A stretch of DNA of 64,000 nucleotides, from the NCBI RefSeq assembly GCF_026262505.1, contig NC_067203.1:2170001-2234000 (forward strand), written 5' to 3'. Numbering within the stretch: position 1 is the stretch's first letter; every line of letters begins with the position of its first letter. The position numbers and the translations under genes are program-made. Under the pieces are notes generated by a model that searched no databases, was not told where the DNA came from, and was given only the letters and a program-made list of their open reading frames with translations. The DNA comes from Trichomonas vaginalis G3 (Eukaryota; Parabasalia; Trichomonadida; Trichomonadidae). Shown here in pieces: positions 1 through 8,985 of the stretch.

Positions 1-1
1 G

Positions 2-283
2 AGATATAACTACTCCGTCAAAGAGATAGAACGTATGAGAAACGACTATGCAGACTTAAAGAAAGAAGCAGAAAAGCCAGCAGAAGATAAAATGGACATG
101 TTGACATTTCTGAACAAAAACTATCCAACTGCTGACGATTTCCTTCTATCTGACGTCAAGAAGAAATATAAAGAGACTTTCGGCATAGTTAAAACATTCG
201 ATATCCTCAGCGAAGAAATAGAGGCTACAAAACTGTTTAGGATTTCAAATATACATCGTACAATTCATGTAAAACGGTTGTGA
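2..283 (+). CDS. Unidentified Polinton protein, C-terminal part
   Basis: An open frame runs in from the window edge and ends at 283. The visible part is about 93 residues, charged and probably helical, with an Asp/Lys/Glu-rich stretch followed by a compact tail. The true start lies outside the window, since the frame is open upstream of the first ATG at 35. No family was recognised. It is followed at once by the hairpin repeat cluster, and its direction matches the two KilA-N genes downstream. Confidence 0.5.
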   Translation, partial: RYNYSVKEIERMRNDYADLKKEAEKPAEDKMDMLTFLNKNYPTADDFLLSDVKKKYKETFGIVKTFDILSEEIEATKLFRISNIHRTIHVKRL

Positions 284-1290
284 AAAAAAGAGGTGAAAAA
301 ACAGGTGAGATCGCACCACTTCACCTAAACTTTATTTTTGCTGAATTCTGTATAAAATTCTGAGTAAAATGACATATGGCTTGTGTCAAACCGTTGAGTT
401 TTCACAAAATTCCAAAAATAACGTTTACCATGTAAAACGCTTATAAAATAACTGAGGTGAAAAAACAGGTGAAAAAACAGGTGAGATCGCACCTCTTCAC
501 CTAAAATATATTTTTGCTGAAAAAAATGACCAAATTTCATTATATAACTGTTATTTTTGACGAAGTGAACTTTGACACTTCGTAAAAAAATCCCTGAAAT
601 CATATCTTTTATACAAAATAAATGAAGAATACGAGTACATACAGTTTAACAAACAACTCCGTCTCATTCGTTCGGTCAAAGACGATATGTACCAAATGCA
701 AAGTATTTTGACAGCATGTTTTGCTCCAGAAACCAAACATACAGACATTGGTTCAAAAACCAAAGCACACAAGAACTTTTGAGTGAAATTTCTCTAGACC
801 GACTTTTTTCGGTCTAGCATAAAACTCATGAAAATCGTAAAAAAATGACCAAATTTCATGAATTTCCTCATATGTTTGCTACCCGAGGAAAACCGCGGGT
901 AGAGATTCCGTACGAAAATCGTAAAAAATTGCGAGTAGGGAAAAAAACCTGGTCGCCTAAAACTCATGAAAATCGTGAAAAAATGACCAAATTTCATTAT
1001 ATAACTGTTATTTTTTGACGAAGTGAACTTTGACACTTCGTCAAAAAAATCCCTGAAATCATATCTTTTATACAAGATAGAAAATCTTACTCGCCTAAAA
1101 CTCATGAAAATCGTGAAAAATTGCGACCCAGACTTTTTTCGGGGTCGCCTAAAACTCATGAAAATCGTAAAAAAATGACCAAATTTCATTATATAACTGT
1201 TATTTTTTGACGAAGTGAACTTTGACACTTCGTAAAAAAAATCCCTGAAATCATATCTTTTATACAAGATAGAAAAAATAAAGTTAGTTT
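264..1290. repeat. Hairpin-rich repeat cluster in the Polinton
   Basis: Two repeat units alternate here. One reads roughly GGTGAAAAAACAGGTGAGAT followed by CGCACCTCTTCACC (about 285-330, 460-510, and again at 1,975-2,020). The other is about 125 bases and recurs at about 520-620, 955-1,085 and 1,145-1,275. The second contains a perfect hairpin, TTGACGAAGTG / CACTTCGTCAA. A separate hairpin, CTAGACCGA / TCGGTCTAG, sits at 793-818 and recurs at 2,441-2,465. The repeats separate stretches copied from the KilA-N gene. There is no intact gene in this stretch. Confidence 0.75.
620..930 (+). pseudogene. Duplicated KilA-N gene fragments
   Basis: Bases 620-715 closely match 2,605-2,700 of the KilA-N gene at 2,544, and 858-930 match its 2,775-2,840 part, including the distinctive CCCGAGGAAAACCGCGGGT stretch. 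The pieces keep their order but hairpin repeats lie between them. They are fossil copies within the element, not a working gene. Confidence 0.75.
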
Positions 1291-1332
1291 TTTGTAAAAT
1301 ATTTTTTTTATTTTGTATGTAAAGACATATAT
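1266..1332 (+). promoter_or_regulatory. Shared leader before KilA-N gene 1
   Basis: The stretch AGATAGAAAAAATAAAGTTA, then a T-rich run and TTTTGTATGTAA, is nearly repeated at 2,499-2,561 before the second KilA-N gene. Two different genes sharing the same leader suggests a common promoter or 5' UTR. This is inferred from the duplication; no transcription start is visible. Confidence 0.4.
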
Positions 1333-1942
1333 GACAAACACTGAGTTTGAAACAGTTAAAAAGATAGACAATGACACCAAATTGGTTAGAATAGGTGATT
1401 TAAACGTAAGATACTCAAAGAAATACAACAAATATTCTTTGTCAGACATTTTATCTCCATCTGGAAAGAAAACATACCATTGGGTTGGAATTGCTTCAAC
1501 TCAGAAAATTTTGACAAGAAATCCTGAGCTTATGATATCGGTAAAATTCTATGGAACTGCAGCATATCTCATCGACAAAAGTCTTATACCAATAGTTTTG
1601 TTATGGTTAGACCCAGTTGTTGGATATAACTTCATAACATATGGTTCATTCGATACGGAACGTTGCAGTGAAGGCTTACTTTACATCGTTCAGAAACCGA
1701 AGGACTTCAACACAAAAAGATATAAGATAGGAAGAACATATAATATAACTCAAAGATATGACAGTACAGTCAATAGAGTCAAGGTTGTGTTCGTTAACGA
1801 TATGAGAGCTGCTGAAACAGAACTACTCGAAAAGTTTGAGAAAATGTATGGTGCTCCCATAAAAGGTAAAGAAACGTTTGAAGTAGATGAGATAGATAAA
1901 GCTATAAAATTATTTGACGAAGTTGCTGAAAAATACATGTAA
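1313..1942 (+). CDS. KilA-N domain protein with T5orf172/GIY-YIG-like C-terminus
   Basis: The protein is 209 residues. Residues about 25-75 (RYSKKYNKYSLSDIL and THWVGIAST-like residues) fit a KilA-N DNA-binding fold. Residues about 120-185 (GLLYIVQ, YKIGRT, then RAAETELLEKF) fit the T5orf172 / MUG113 branch of the GIY-YIG nuclease superfamily: YIV and KIGRT would be the GIY and YIG positions. This pairing is common in large DNA viruses and their relatives. The first ATG (1,313) lies inside the leader shared with the next KilA-N gene, and a second in-frame ATG follows at 1,331, which may be the real start. The role may be DNA binding or cutting during replication or regulation, by inference from the family. 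Confidence 0.75.
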   Translation: MYVKTYMTNTEFETVKKIDNDTKLVRIGDLNVRYSKKYNKYSLSDILSPSGKKTYHWVGIASTQKILTRNPELMISVKFYGTAAYLIDKSLIPIVLLWLDPVVGYNFITYGSFDTERCSEGLLYIVQKPKDFNTKRYKIGRTYNITQRYDSTVNRVKVVFVNDMRAAETELLEKFEKMYGAPIKGKETFEVDEIDKAIKLFDEVAEKYM

Positions 1943-2034
1943 AAATAACGTTTACCATGTAAAACGCTTGTGAGAAAACAGGTGAAAAAAAAGGTGAGAT
2001 CGCACCTCTTCACCTAAACATTATTTTTGTCTGA

Positions 2035-2300
2035 TTTACGCTCATTACGAAGAAGTTTCGACAAAACATTTACGAAGAAGTTTTGACAAAACATTTACGA
2101 AGAAGTTTTGACAAAACATTTACGAAGAAGTCTTGACAAAACATTTACGCTCATTACGATGAAGAAGTCTTGACAAAGCATGTACGAAGAAGTCATGACA
2201 AAACATTTACGAAGAAGTTTTGACAAAACATGTACGTTCATGTTTGACAAAACATTTACGAAGAAGTCTTGACAAAACATTTACGAAGAAGTCATGAAAA
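2035..2300. repeat. 25-bp tandem repeat array
   Basis: About nine or ten imperfect copies of a 25-bp unit, TTTACGAAGAAGTTTTGACA plus AAACA, fill the gap between the two KilA-N genes. Copies differ mainly at TTTT/TCTT/TCAT. The unit shares GAAG and TTGACA elements with the hairpin of the nearby repeat cluster. A regulatory or replication role is possible but unproven. Confidence 0.8.
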
Positions 2301-2498
2301 TTCACGAGGGTAGAAAACGTGTTAGATCTAACCTTCTACCCTAAAATATATTTTTGCTGAATTCCGTATGAAAACAGTGAAGAACAGCGAGTACGTTAAA
2401 AAACGTAGTCGCCAAAACTCTATGAAAACAGTGAAATTTCTCTAGACCGACTTTTTTCGGTCTTGCATAAAACTCATGAAAATCATGAATTTCCTTAA

Positions 2499-2561
2499 GA
2501 TAGAAAAAATAAAGTTAGTTTTATTTTTATTTATTTTTTTATTTTGTATGTAAGGACAGAT
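2499..2561 (+). promoter_or_regulatory. Shared leader before KilA-N gene 2
   Basis: This repeats the leader seen at 1,266-1,332, with the same AAGTTAG block, T-rich run and TTTTGTATGTAA followed by GACA and ATATG. Its conservation before two different coding sequences points to a common expression signal. Confidence 0.4.
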
Positions 2562-3368
2562 ATGTCAACATCAGAGAACACAACAACAGTTATAGTCCAT
2601 GAAGCTATAAATGAAGAATATGAGTACATACAGTATAACAAACAGTTACGTCTCATTCGTTCAGTCAAAGACGATATGTACCAAATGCAAAGTATTTTGA
2701 ATGCTCTTCGTTCTACAAAGCAAGCACATCATTGGTTTGAAAACCAACAGACAAAAGAACTTTTAGAAGAATTTCCTCATATGTTTGCGACCCGAGGAAA
2801 ACCGCGGGTCGAGATTCCGTACGAAAATCGTAAAAATTTGCTAAATGGTTTGAGAGGCTGGTATGTACATAGACTTCTTGTAAATGCTGTTGCAATGTGG
2901 GCTTCACCTCGTTACGCTTGTTATATTTTCATGATGTTAGATGAAATTCATAGACAAGAACGTGAAGAGCTAGAGAACAAGCTTGAAGCAAAAGACAAAA
3001 ACATTCAGAAAAGAATACCACGTTCGGTACCAAAAGGAAAGGAAAAGAACTATAAGTATATGATTTATACTGAAGAGATGGAAAATGAAGAAGATAAAGA
3101 TATGGTTATGTTGCATTTAGTCAGAAGAAACAACAAAAGCTTTTACGACCTTGCTAAGATTTACAAATCTGACAGAAATTGGTTCTATCGCGAAAACTTA
3201 CCGATTTCAATGACACCGAATGAAGATGTGAAACAAATAGTTCAAGATACGTTACCTCAAACACACTATGATATGAAAGGTTGTACAATACTTACCTTCA
3301 AAGAAGATTTGCCATTGTTAAAGGAAAAAATAACAGAGTATTTTGACAACTTCAAACAAGTAGAGTAG
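2544..3368 (+). CDS. KilA-N domain protein, viral type
   Basis: The protein is 274 residues. Residues about 35-135 form a KilA-N domain: YNKQLRLIRSVKDDMYQM, then HHWFENQ, and after a basic loop RGWYVHRLLVNAVAMWASP, YACYIFMMLDEI. The W-hydrophobic-hydrophobic-A-x-W-x-S-P core is the signature of KilA-N helices. A short coiled coil (about 140-160) and a C-terminal domain of about 100 residues follow, as in poxvirus- and NCLDV-type KilA-N proteins. The in-frame ATG at 2,562 (MSTSEN) may be the real start, since the first ATG lies in the shared leader. It probably binds DNA, but its target is unknown. Broken copies of this gene lie upstream at 620-930. Confidence 0.8.
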   Translation: MYVRTDMSTSENTTTVIVHEAINEEYEYIQYNKQLRLIRSVKDDMYQMQSILNALRSTKQAHHWFENQQTKELLEEFPHMFATRGKPRVEIPYENRKNLLNGLRGWYVHRLLVNAVAMWASPRYACYIFMMLDEIHRQEREELENKLEAKDKNIQKRIPRSVPKGKEKNYKYMIYTEEMENEEDKDMVMLHLVRRNNKSFYDLAKIYKSDRNWFYRENLPISMTPNEDVKQIVQDTLPQTHYDMKGCTILTFKEDLPLLKEKITEYFDNFKQVE

Positions 3369-3377
3369 ATGAGCCAT

Positions 3378-3810
3378 TTATTTTTCAAGCTTGACTTCAG
3401 ATGGCTCAGGTAGCTCTATAAAGTAAATTGCCTTGTCAAATCCTTCTGGCATTCCGAGTCCTTCCTTCCGACAGGAAAAAATTTTCCCGACGACAAGAAA
3501 AGTTCTTCCTTCCGACAGAAAAAATTTTTCCCGACGACAAGAAAAAATTTTCCAGTTGTCCGTCCGTAAACCATTCAAATTTTCGAAAATTGAGAACTTT
3601 TTGGTCGAACTTCAGGAAAAGTTTTTCCTTCCAACAGAAAAAATTTTTCCTTCCGACAGGAAAAGTTTTTCCCGACAACAGGAAAAGTTCTTCCTTCCGA
3701 CAGGACACAAACGAATGTCTCACGTCCCTCTTCCTGAATGCCTTCCAAAGCCAGAAGAACCGACAGCCCCAGCACCACAACAGACTTACTTACTAAGACT
3801 AAACACTTAG
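3378..3810. repeat. Short interrupted repeats, TTTTTCC(TT)CCGACAG type
   Basis: From about 3,465 to 3,705 the sequence repeats a unit of roughly 28-30 bases built from TTCCGACAGGAAAA and ATTTTTCCCGACGACAAG. Each unit is partly self-complementary (TTTTTCC / GGAAAAA), so the array can fold into many small hairpins. Long frames on both strands here are repeat translations and not genes. The array lies between the convergent KilA-N and ATPase genes. Confidence 0.7.
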
Positions 3811-3815
3811 ATTTT

Positions 3816-4620
3816 TCAAGCTTGACTTTTTACAATTTGAACTTTGTTTGCGTAGATATGAATTCTGAAAGAAGTATGAGGGTCTTGTATGACTTTATAC
3901 TTCTCCCATAGTTCATGTCTGTCAAACTTACCTGCCATGGACTCTTTCATAAGTTCCATGAAATCGTCTTCGGACAATCCGGGGAAAAGTACAATGTCAG
4001 TCAGTATTCTCTTTACATCCTTACTTAAACTCTTTGCTGTCTGTACACAAATGACAACTGAGATGTTAAAGTGTCTGAGCTTCTTAAGAATTCGACACAT
4101 ATCTTGTTCTCTGTTCTTTAACAAAGGATGAGAGGCGAAATCATCTAAGATAAGAAGACATCTATGAGGGTATGTCTTCCAATCGTAAGATTGCAATTTC
4201 TTCGAAATGTATTCTATCTCTTTCTGTTTGTTTCTGAAGTGTTTCTTCTCTAATATTCTCTGCATTTCCTCATTTGGGTCTTTAAACTTAGAATTTATAT
4301 ACTCATTTATAGCATTATACTTCAAAACTCTTCTTTGGTACTTCTTTATCCAATCTAACAACTCAGTATCCTTTATACATACTAACTTAGACTTCTTTAT
4401 AATATCTTTGAACGAATTGACGGTTTGGTCAAATTGACCAGAAGTACTACAAATGACAACTAACTCATAGAATGGGTTCTTCTCATCTAGTTCTTGTTGT
4501 TGTGCAGCCATTTTAAGATAAGTGAAAGTCTTACCCGACCCAGGTGGTGCAATTAGACCTGTTATACCATTCTGAGCAAATAAGAACTTGTCATGTATAG
4601 GTTTTATCTGAGCATTTTTC
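3816..4620 (-). CDS. Polinton packaging ATPase (FtsK/HerA, A32-like)
   Basis: This is the genome-packaging ATPase typical of Polintons and NCLDVs, which pumps DNA into capsids. A Walker A motif, APPGSGKT, is encoded at about 4,530-4,560. It is followed by a Walker B motif, LLILDDFAS, and a later stretch with ICVQT as the sensor-like motif that follows Walker B in A32-type ATPases. Some 265 residues are visible, near the family's usual size. The ATG at 4,511 falls after the P-loop, so it cannot be the real start; coding reaches at least to about 4,620. The gene faces the KilA-N gene across the repeat array. As a whole this part of the element is only partly preserved. Confidence 0.85.
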
Positions 4621-4730
4621 TAACTTCCTCTTGTTCTTGTTTAAAAAACATTCTCAAATTTCTTGTCAATGTCAGCAAACTTTTTTTCTAACATATTTTT
4701 AGAAAAATTAAAATTTTTATCTTTTAGAAA

Positions 4731-5185
4731 ATGTCTAGCGATTTCGCTATCTATATTCGAGACAAGCTTTTCGACAGCAAAACATCTGTCGACCATAAAA
4801 TCTTACATAGTGTAAACAAGAAAGGTGAATTTGTTCTAAAGTTCTGTTTCTGGGAATATGACAAGAACCATAAAACATTAAGCAGAGCAGTCTTAAAATT
4901 TGTCAATGACAGACTTGTTGACAGAGATGACACCGATTGGAAAGATGAAGTCCAACAAAAGTTCTTAGAATGCAAAGAAGACACATTGCGCTGTTCTTGA
5001 AGATGAAATAGAAAACAGAATAGATGAGCTATTAAAGGACAAAGAACTTTTACAGAAATATGGTTCGGAGAATTTGACATAACTCCACCAGAAAAGAAGA
5101 AGAAAGAAAAGAAAGAGAAAAAAGTAGAAGAGAAGAAAGAACCTGAACCAGTTCCAGAGAAAAAGAATTTGACATGTAAAAATAA
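4731..5185 (+). pseudogene. Small unidentified Polinton gene, broken
   Basis: The first part gives about 89 residues (MSSDFAIYIRDKLF...), a compact mixed alpha/beta sequence with no recognised family. A lysine- and glutamate-rich stretch follows (about 5,080-5,175), typical of a charged tail. The gene is on the plus strand and converges on the minus-strand gene at 5,190. It is not whole. Confidence 0.45.
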
Positions 5186-5189
5186 AATT

Positions 5190-5613
5190 TTATTTTAGAA
5201 CATTTCTGGTCAATGTCAATGTTCTCTTCCTCTTTAGGAGCAAACACTGGCTTAGACTCTAAAATCTTTTTACCCAATTTACCTTGAACTTCAACTATCT
5301 TAGACTCATAATATTCATAGTCGTCTGTCTTCTTTGGTTCATAAGGTATAACAAGTTTGTATGCTTTGCCTTCTTTAAGGTTTTGAAACCTTCTGTCAAA
5401 ACTTTCTTTGACTGCTAACAAACCTTCTATGTCTAAGTCTTCAAATTTCGCACCATTTTTAGTCACAATAGCAAACTTAACTGGTTCGATGTTCCAAACT
5501 TTGCTGAATGAAGACTTTTCAAAATGTAGAAGTAAACATTCAAATATGTGAATGGGTCTAGTTCTTCTTTAAGTCCTGACATGTACTTGTTTACTGAGAT
5601 GAATTTCGTCATC
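5190..5613 (-). pseudogene. Small unidentified Polinton gene, broken
   Basis: The minus strand codes for about 90 residues from 5,466 (MTKNGAKFEDLDIEGLL), rich in Lys, Glu and Tyr, with further coding signal up to about 5,613. No family was recognised. It lies just downstream of the helicase remnant and in the same direction, as if in one block. It is not whole. Confidence 0.4.
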
Positions 5614-5639
5614 TTTTCTATCGGATAAAAAATATTTTT

Positions 5640-6884
5640 TTTTAAAATTTACTCAGAAAAAATTTTCTTTGTATATACACCATTCTGAACATCTAAAAGA
5701 CTTTTGACATTTGCCAAAGAATGTTCGTTTAGAAGCTGTCATATAACCATATTCTTGACAATATTGTTTATACGAATGTACAATGACCTTTCATCTAAAC
5801 ACTCAAAGTCAGTTTCATCTATGAACAGTTCTATCACACTCTTGTTTGCTTCTAACAATGTTTGTCTCTCTTCGTATGTGGAATTTGTCTTGGATTGAAC
5901 TTTGAAATATCTAATGTCATAAAATATGAGAACAAGTGGTTGTAAAAGTCAGATGTCAAAGTTTCTGCTAAGTCGTCAAAATATTCTGTATCTTGCATAT
6001 GAGAATCTGACGTTCTGACAACTACATATCTTCTGTCGGAACTTTCTAACTTCATCGGAACAGCATTGTTTGAAACCATAATGAAGTTTGCAACATTCTC
6101 ACAAACTCTTTGGTCTTTATACTTTCTTTCAACAACTCCAACTTTGTCTGTTATAAGACTCTTCAAAGCATCTGAGTTTAAAAACTTTTGTTGTATCTAT
6201 ACTTTGAAGTTCATTGCAAACTATAAGTTCATATTCTCAATTGAAGAGTTAAATTTACCACAGATGTTTTCTAAGTTTGTCATATTAGGGTTCGAATAAC
6301 CTTCTAACAGTTTGCATAAGATATCTGTAAAGAATGTGTTCTTACCTGTTCCTTGTTTCCAATTATAATGAGAGCAGTTTCATTTTTAGCACTTGGATGT
6401 TGTAAGATGTTTGCAAACCAACATAAGATATACTCATAGACTCTTTCGTTTCCATTGCATATAATTTCTTTGACATGGTCTAACCAAGCTTCTATAATAT
6501 TTTCTTTCCATTCTACTTGTTCATATTTATATCCAGTGAAGATAGAAATAGAAGTTTGGAGAAGGTGTATAGAACTTTATACCTCGAACTGAAAAATCTT
6601 CTAACTTTGACAATAAGATATCCCAAGCATCTAACATCTTCATGCCAACTTGTACGACTTTTATTTTCTTAAGTTTCTGTTTACATTCTTGTTCTGAAAC
6701 TATTGTCGCTTTAGGTTTGTTAAAGACTACATCCCATTCTTTCATAACATAACATTCTGGGCGCAGAGTCAACATAAATGACTAAAACGTTTCAAATTCT
6801 CGACTGCTTTGTTATAGTCTCGAAATGGACACATATTTCTGATGCTTGGAAGTCATAAAAATCTGAAACATCTATTCTGTACAT
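5640..6884 (-). pseudogene. SF3 (D5-like) helicase, broken
   Basis: The clearest part is 5,852-6,166, which encodes a stretch with FIMVSNN, then SSDRRYVVVRTS. That is the sensor and arginine-finger end of superfamily 3 helicases of the poxvirus D5 / virophage type. A P-loop-like motif (GTGKN) is encoded at about 6,340-6,375, in the expected order upstream. 6,527-6,775 covers part of the N-terminal region. Such helicases unwind DNA at origins and often carry a primase domain; I did not identify one. The gene is broken in several places. It lies between the capsid genes and the ATPase, in the same direction as both. Confidence 0.75.
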
Positions 6885-6914
6885 TTTTATAAAAATAAAA
6901 AAAAAATATTTTTT

Positions 6915-7711
6915 TTATTCTTGACTTTGTTGTTGCATTTGTTGCATTTGTTGTTCTTGAGCTATTTGTTGTTGAAGTTGTTCTTGTAATACAATACTTT
7001 CACCAGTTGCATCTTCCAATTCGAAACTTTCTGCCGTCATTGACAAATACATAGGACATAAAAGTTTTACAGGAACAAAGTTTGCGTCAACTAATGTCAA
7101 CGTTATACTTGCCAAAGTGTTTGAGTTCACTAAGGTTGAAAATTCTGCATTCGAATGAACAATAGGCAAACCAGCAGAGAAAGTATTGTTTATACGCATA
7201 AGTATCTTTTGGTCATAATAGTTTCTGTCGACATTCGAATAACACTTTGAACCTAAGTTTGAAACAATATATAAGATTGGTGTGCTTAATGTCAATGGAA
7301 TAGACATTCCTTGTATGACACCTTTTCCTGTTATAGGAAACTGTTGGTAGTAAAAACCAGAAATAAGTTTTGTATTATAGCTCATATTGTTTATAGTAAA
7401 CTCAGTCGGACATCCAAACATAATGAAACCTGCTCTAGTTGCAGCACATGTTACACCTGTACTTAAAGTATTAAATAAGTCAACAAAACCTGTTGGTGGT
7501 ATATCTGAGTAAGTATCTTCAAAGGAGTATTTTTTACCATTCACAACAATAAAGTCTTCTGGTGTCAAAAGAGCAAAACAGGCTTTAGTCGTCATTGTGT
7601 TTAAAGTTAGTTTACAATATCGTCCTTGAGGACTTTGTAAGTTTGTTGTTATAGAATTATATGACTCAGGTTTTTAGTCGTAATAGTATAAACCATTATA
7701 TCTTCTGCCAT
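6915..7711 (-). CDS. Probable minor capsid (penton) protein
   Basis: The open part is 226 residues. It is rich in beta-type sequence (Thr, Ser, Val, Asn, aromatic residues) and ends in a Gln-rich tail with QMQQMQQQSQE. In Polintons a single-jelly-roll minor capsid protein is usually encoded near the major capsid protein, and this is the best candidate by size, composition and position. The identity is inferred; there is no short diagnostic motif. Coding signal extends upstream of the visible ATG (7,595) to about 7,711. Confidence 0.55.
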
Positions 7712-7721
7712 TTATATATAT

Positions 7722-7952
7722 TTAAAAGTTTTTCTGAAAGTGGAGAAGAACTTCATCTAAACTTTCACATGGCGTTTCTTGAAGTTCTCTGTCTAAGAAG
7801 TTCAAATATTTTGTAAAGACATAGAACTTTCCTTTGTCTACACGAACAAACAAAACAGGGTCTTTCATATCGTTCAAAAGTGTGTAAAGTCCTTTACATG
7901 AAATAAAGTCTATATTATTTTTCTTCAAACATCTTTCAAGAAGTTTTGACAT
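7722..7952 (-). CDS. Small unidentified Polinton protein (76 aa)
   Basis: The sequence is MSKLLERCLKKNN..., basic at the N-terminus, with a compact alpha/beta look and no membrane segment. It lies in the tight minus-strand block between the minor capsid gene and the 7,993 gene, which supports it as real. No family was recognised. Confidence 0.5.
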   Translation of the reverse strand: MSKLLERCLKKNNIDFISCKGLYTLLNDMKDPVLFVRVDKGKFYVFTKYLNFLDRELQETPCESLDEVLLHFQKNF

Positions 7953-7992
7953 TTTTACTTAGCAAATAAATTTTAATGAAATGTTGTGGTCG

Positions 7993-8541
7993 TCAAATAT
8001 TTTTTATGACGTCTGGGAAACTATACTTTAAGTTCAACGTTTCACCTCCTTTCATAACGTATATCTTGTCAATGACATTATATGAAACACCACAACAACT
8101 AATGTCGGGTTCTATTTCTTTGATGTTTATATCGTCTGCCTCTGTCAAAAGTTTCAATAGTTCTTTCAAAACTTCATGAGGTGCAATGACATATGAGTTC
8201 ACTTTTACAGGGTTGTGTTCGACCAAGTTTAACATTATACTTAAAGCTTGACAAATCTTCTCCTGAGTTTGAAGTTTGTCTTTCAGTTGTTGGTAGTCGT
8301 TTCGAATATCTGCAACAGAACTTAAGTCTCTGCTAACTTCAGGATATGTTGGTTGTTCTTTTACAGGAACAATTGTTATACCATCTTCGTCTTCGTATGG
8401 TTTCCCCACTTCAACATCTCTGTCTTTGACATTGACAACAACACTTTGACTGTTTGTTTGAGTTGGTGAATTTAACTTCACATCTGCCACCGCCATTAAA
8501 CCTTTTGAAACACTCACGCTTCTATTTTTCGGAAATGACAT
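7993..8541 (-). CDS. Unidentified Polinton structural-block protein (182 aa)
   Basis: I choose the ATG at 8,541 (MSFPKNRSVSVSKGL). The frame is open further upstream, but that part is Cys/Phe-rich, unlike the rest, and overlaps the divergent gene at 8,560. The N-terminal third is polar and probably disordered. A helical, coiled-coil-like stretch follows (YQQLKDKLQTQEKICQAL) and then a compact C-terminal domain with CCG. It could be one of the unnamed Polinton virion proteins (the PX/PY class), by position only. Confidence 0.5.
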   Translation of the reverse strand: MSFPKNRSVSVSKGLMAVADVKLNSPTQTNSQSVVVNVKDRDVEVGKPYEDEDGITIVPVKEQPTYPEVSRDLSSVADIRNDYQQLKDKLQTQEKICQALSIMLNLVEHNPVKVNSYVIAPHEVLKELLKLLTEADDINIKEIEPDISCCGVSYNVIDKIYVMKGGETLNLKYSFPDVIKNI

Positions 8542-8559
8542 TTTACTTAGAATAAAAAG

Positions 8560-8979
8560 ATGGACGTATTCGAGTATCTCTTCGAATTGAAGCAGAACAA
8601 AGTTTACACACACAAACAATACAAATACATTGACAGAATAGTTCTTTATACAAACAATTGTAAATGTTATAGAATAGCAATATTTGCTGAACCAAAATAT
8701 TTCCATAAAGCAAAGAAAGTTGGTATAACTGAAATGGTGAAAGTTCTTGAAGCAGACAAAAATATAACAACAAAACTTACAGATATTTCTAAAGGAAAGT
8801 TTATAATACAATATTATGTCAAAACTGGCGTACTGTCAATATTTGACGGAGAGAAGTCAGTTCAAGAACAACTTACTGACCTGCTGCCAAAATCTGCTCG
8901 ATGGAAGCTGTCGTTATGCCAATCTGAGGAGCCCCAGCAGGTTTCATCGAACGAATCTTCAAAAGAGCATCTTCCGTGA
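8560..8979 (+). CDS. Unidentified small Polinton protein (139 aa)
   Basis: The gene starts only 18 bases from the divergent 8,541 start, so the two share a promoter region. The first about 110 residues (MDVFEYLFELKQNKVYTHK...) look compact and alpha/beta. The end becomes polar and lies against the 3' end of the capsid gene. No family was recognised. It is one of few plus-strand genes in the structural block. Confidence 0.5.
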   Translation: MDVFEYLFELKQNKVYTHKQYKYIDRIVLYTNNCKCYRIAIFAEPKYFHKAKKVGITEMVKVLEADKNITTKLTDISKGKFIIQYYVKTGVLSIFDGEKSVQEQLTDLLPKSARWKLSLCQSEEPQQVSSNESSKEHLP

Positions 8980-8985
8980 AAAGTG

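Noticed and set aside
1313-1325. GTATGT before both KilA-N genes as a 5' splice site
   Set aside because: It matches the trichomonad donor sequence, but no ACTAACACACAG-type acceptor was found nearby, and the frame is open without splicing.
2035-2300. Regular 25-bp repeats as a CRISPR array
   Set aside because: The repeats are directly adjacent with no spacers, in a eukaryotic element.
3428-3810. Four overlapping frames on both strands over 330 bases
   Set aside because: Translations of short repeats; no amino-acid pattern beyond the repeat.
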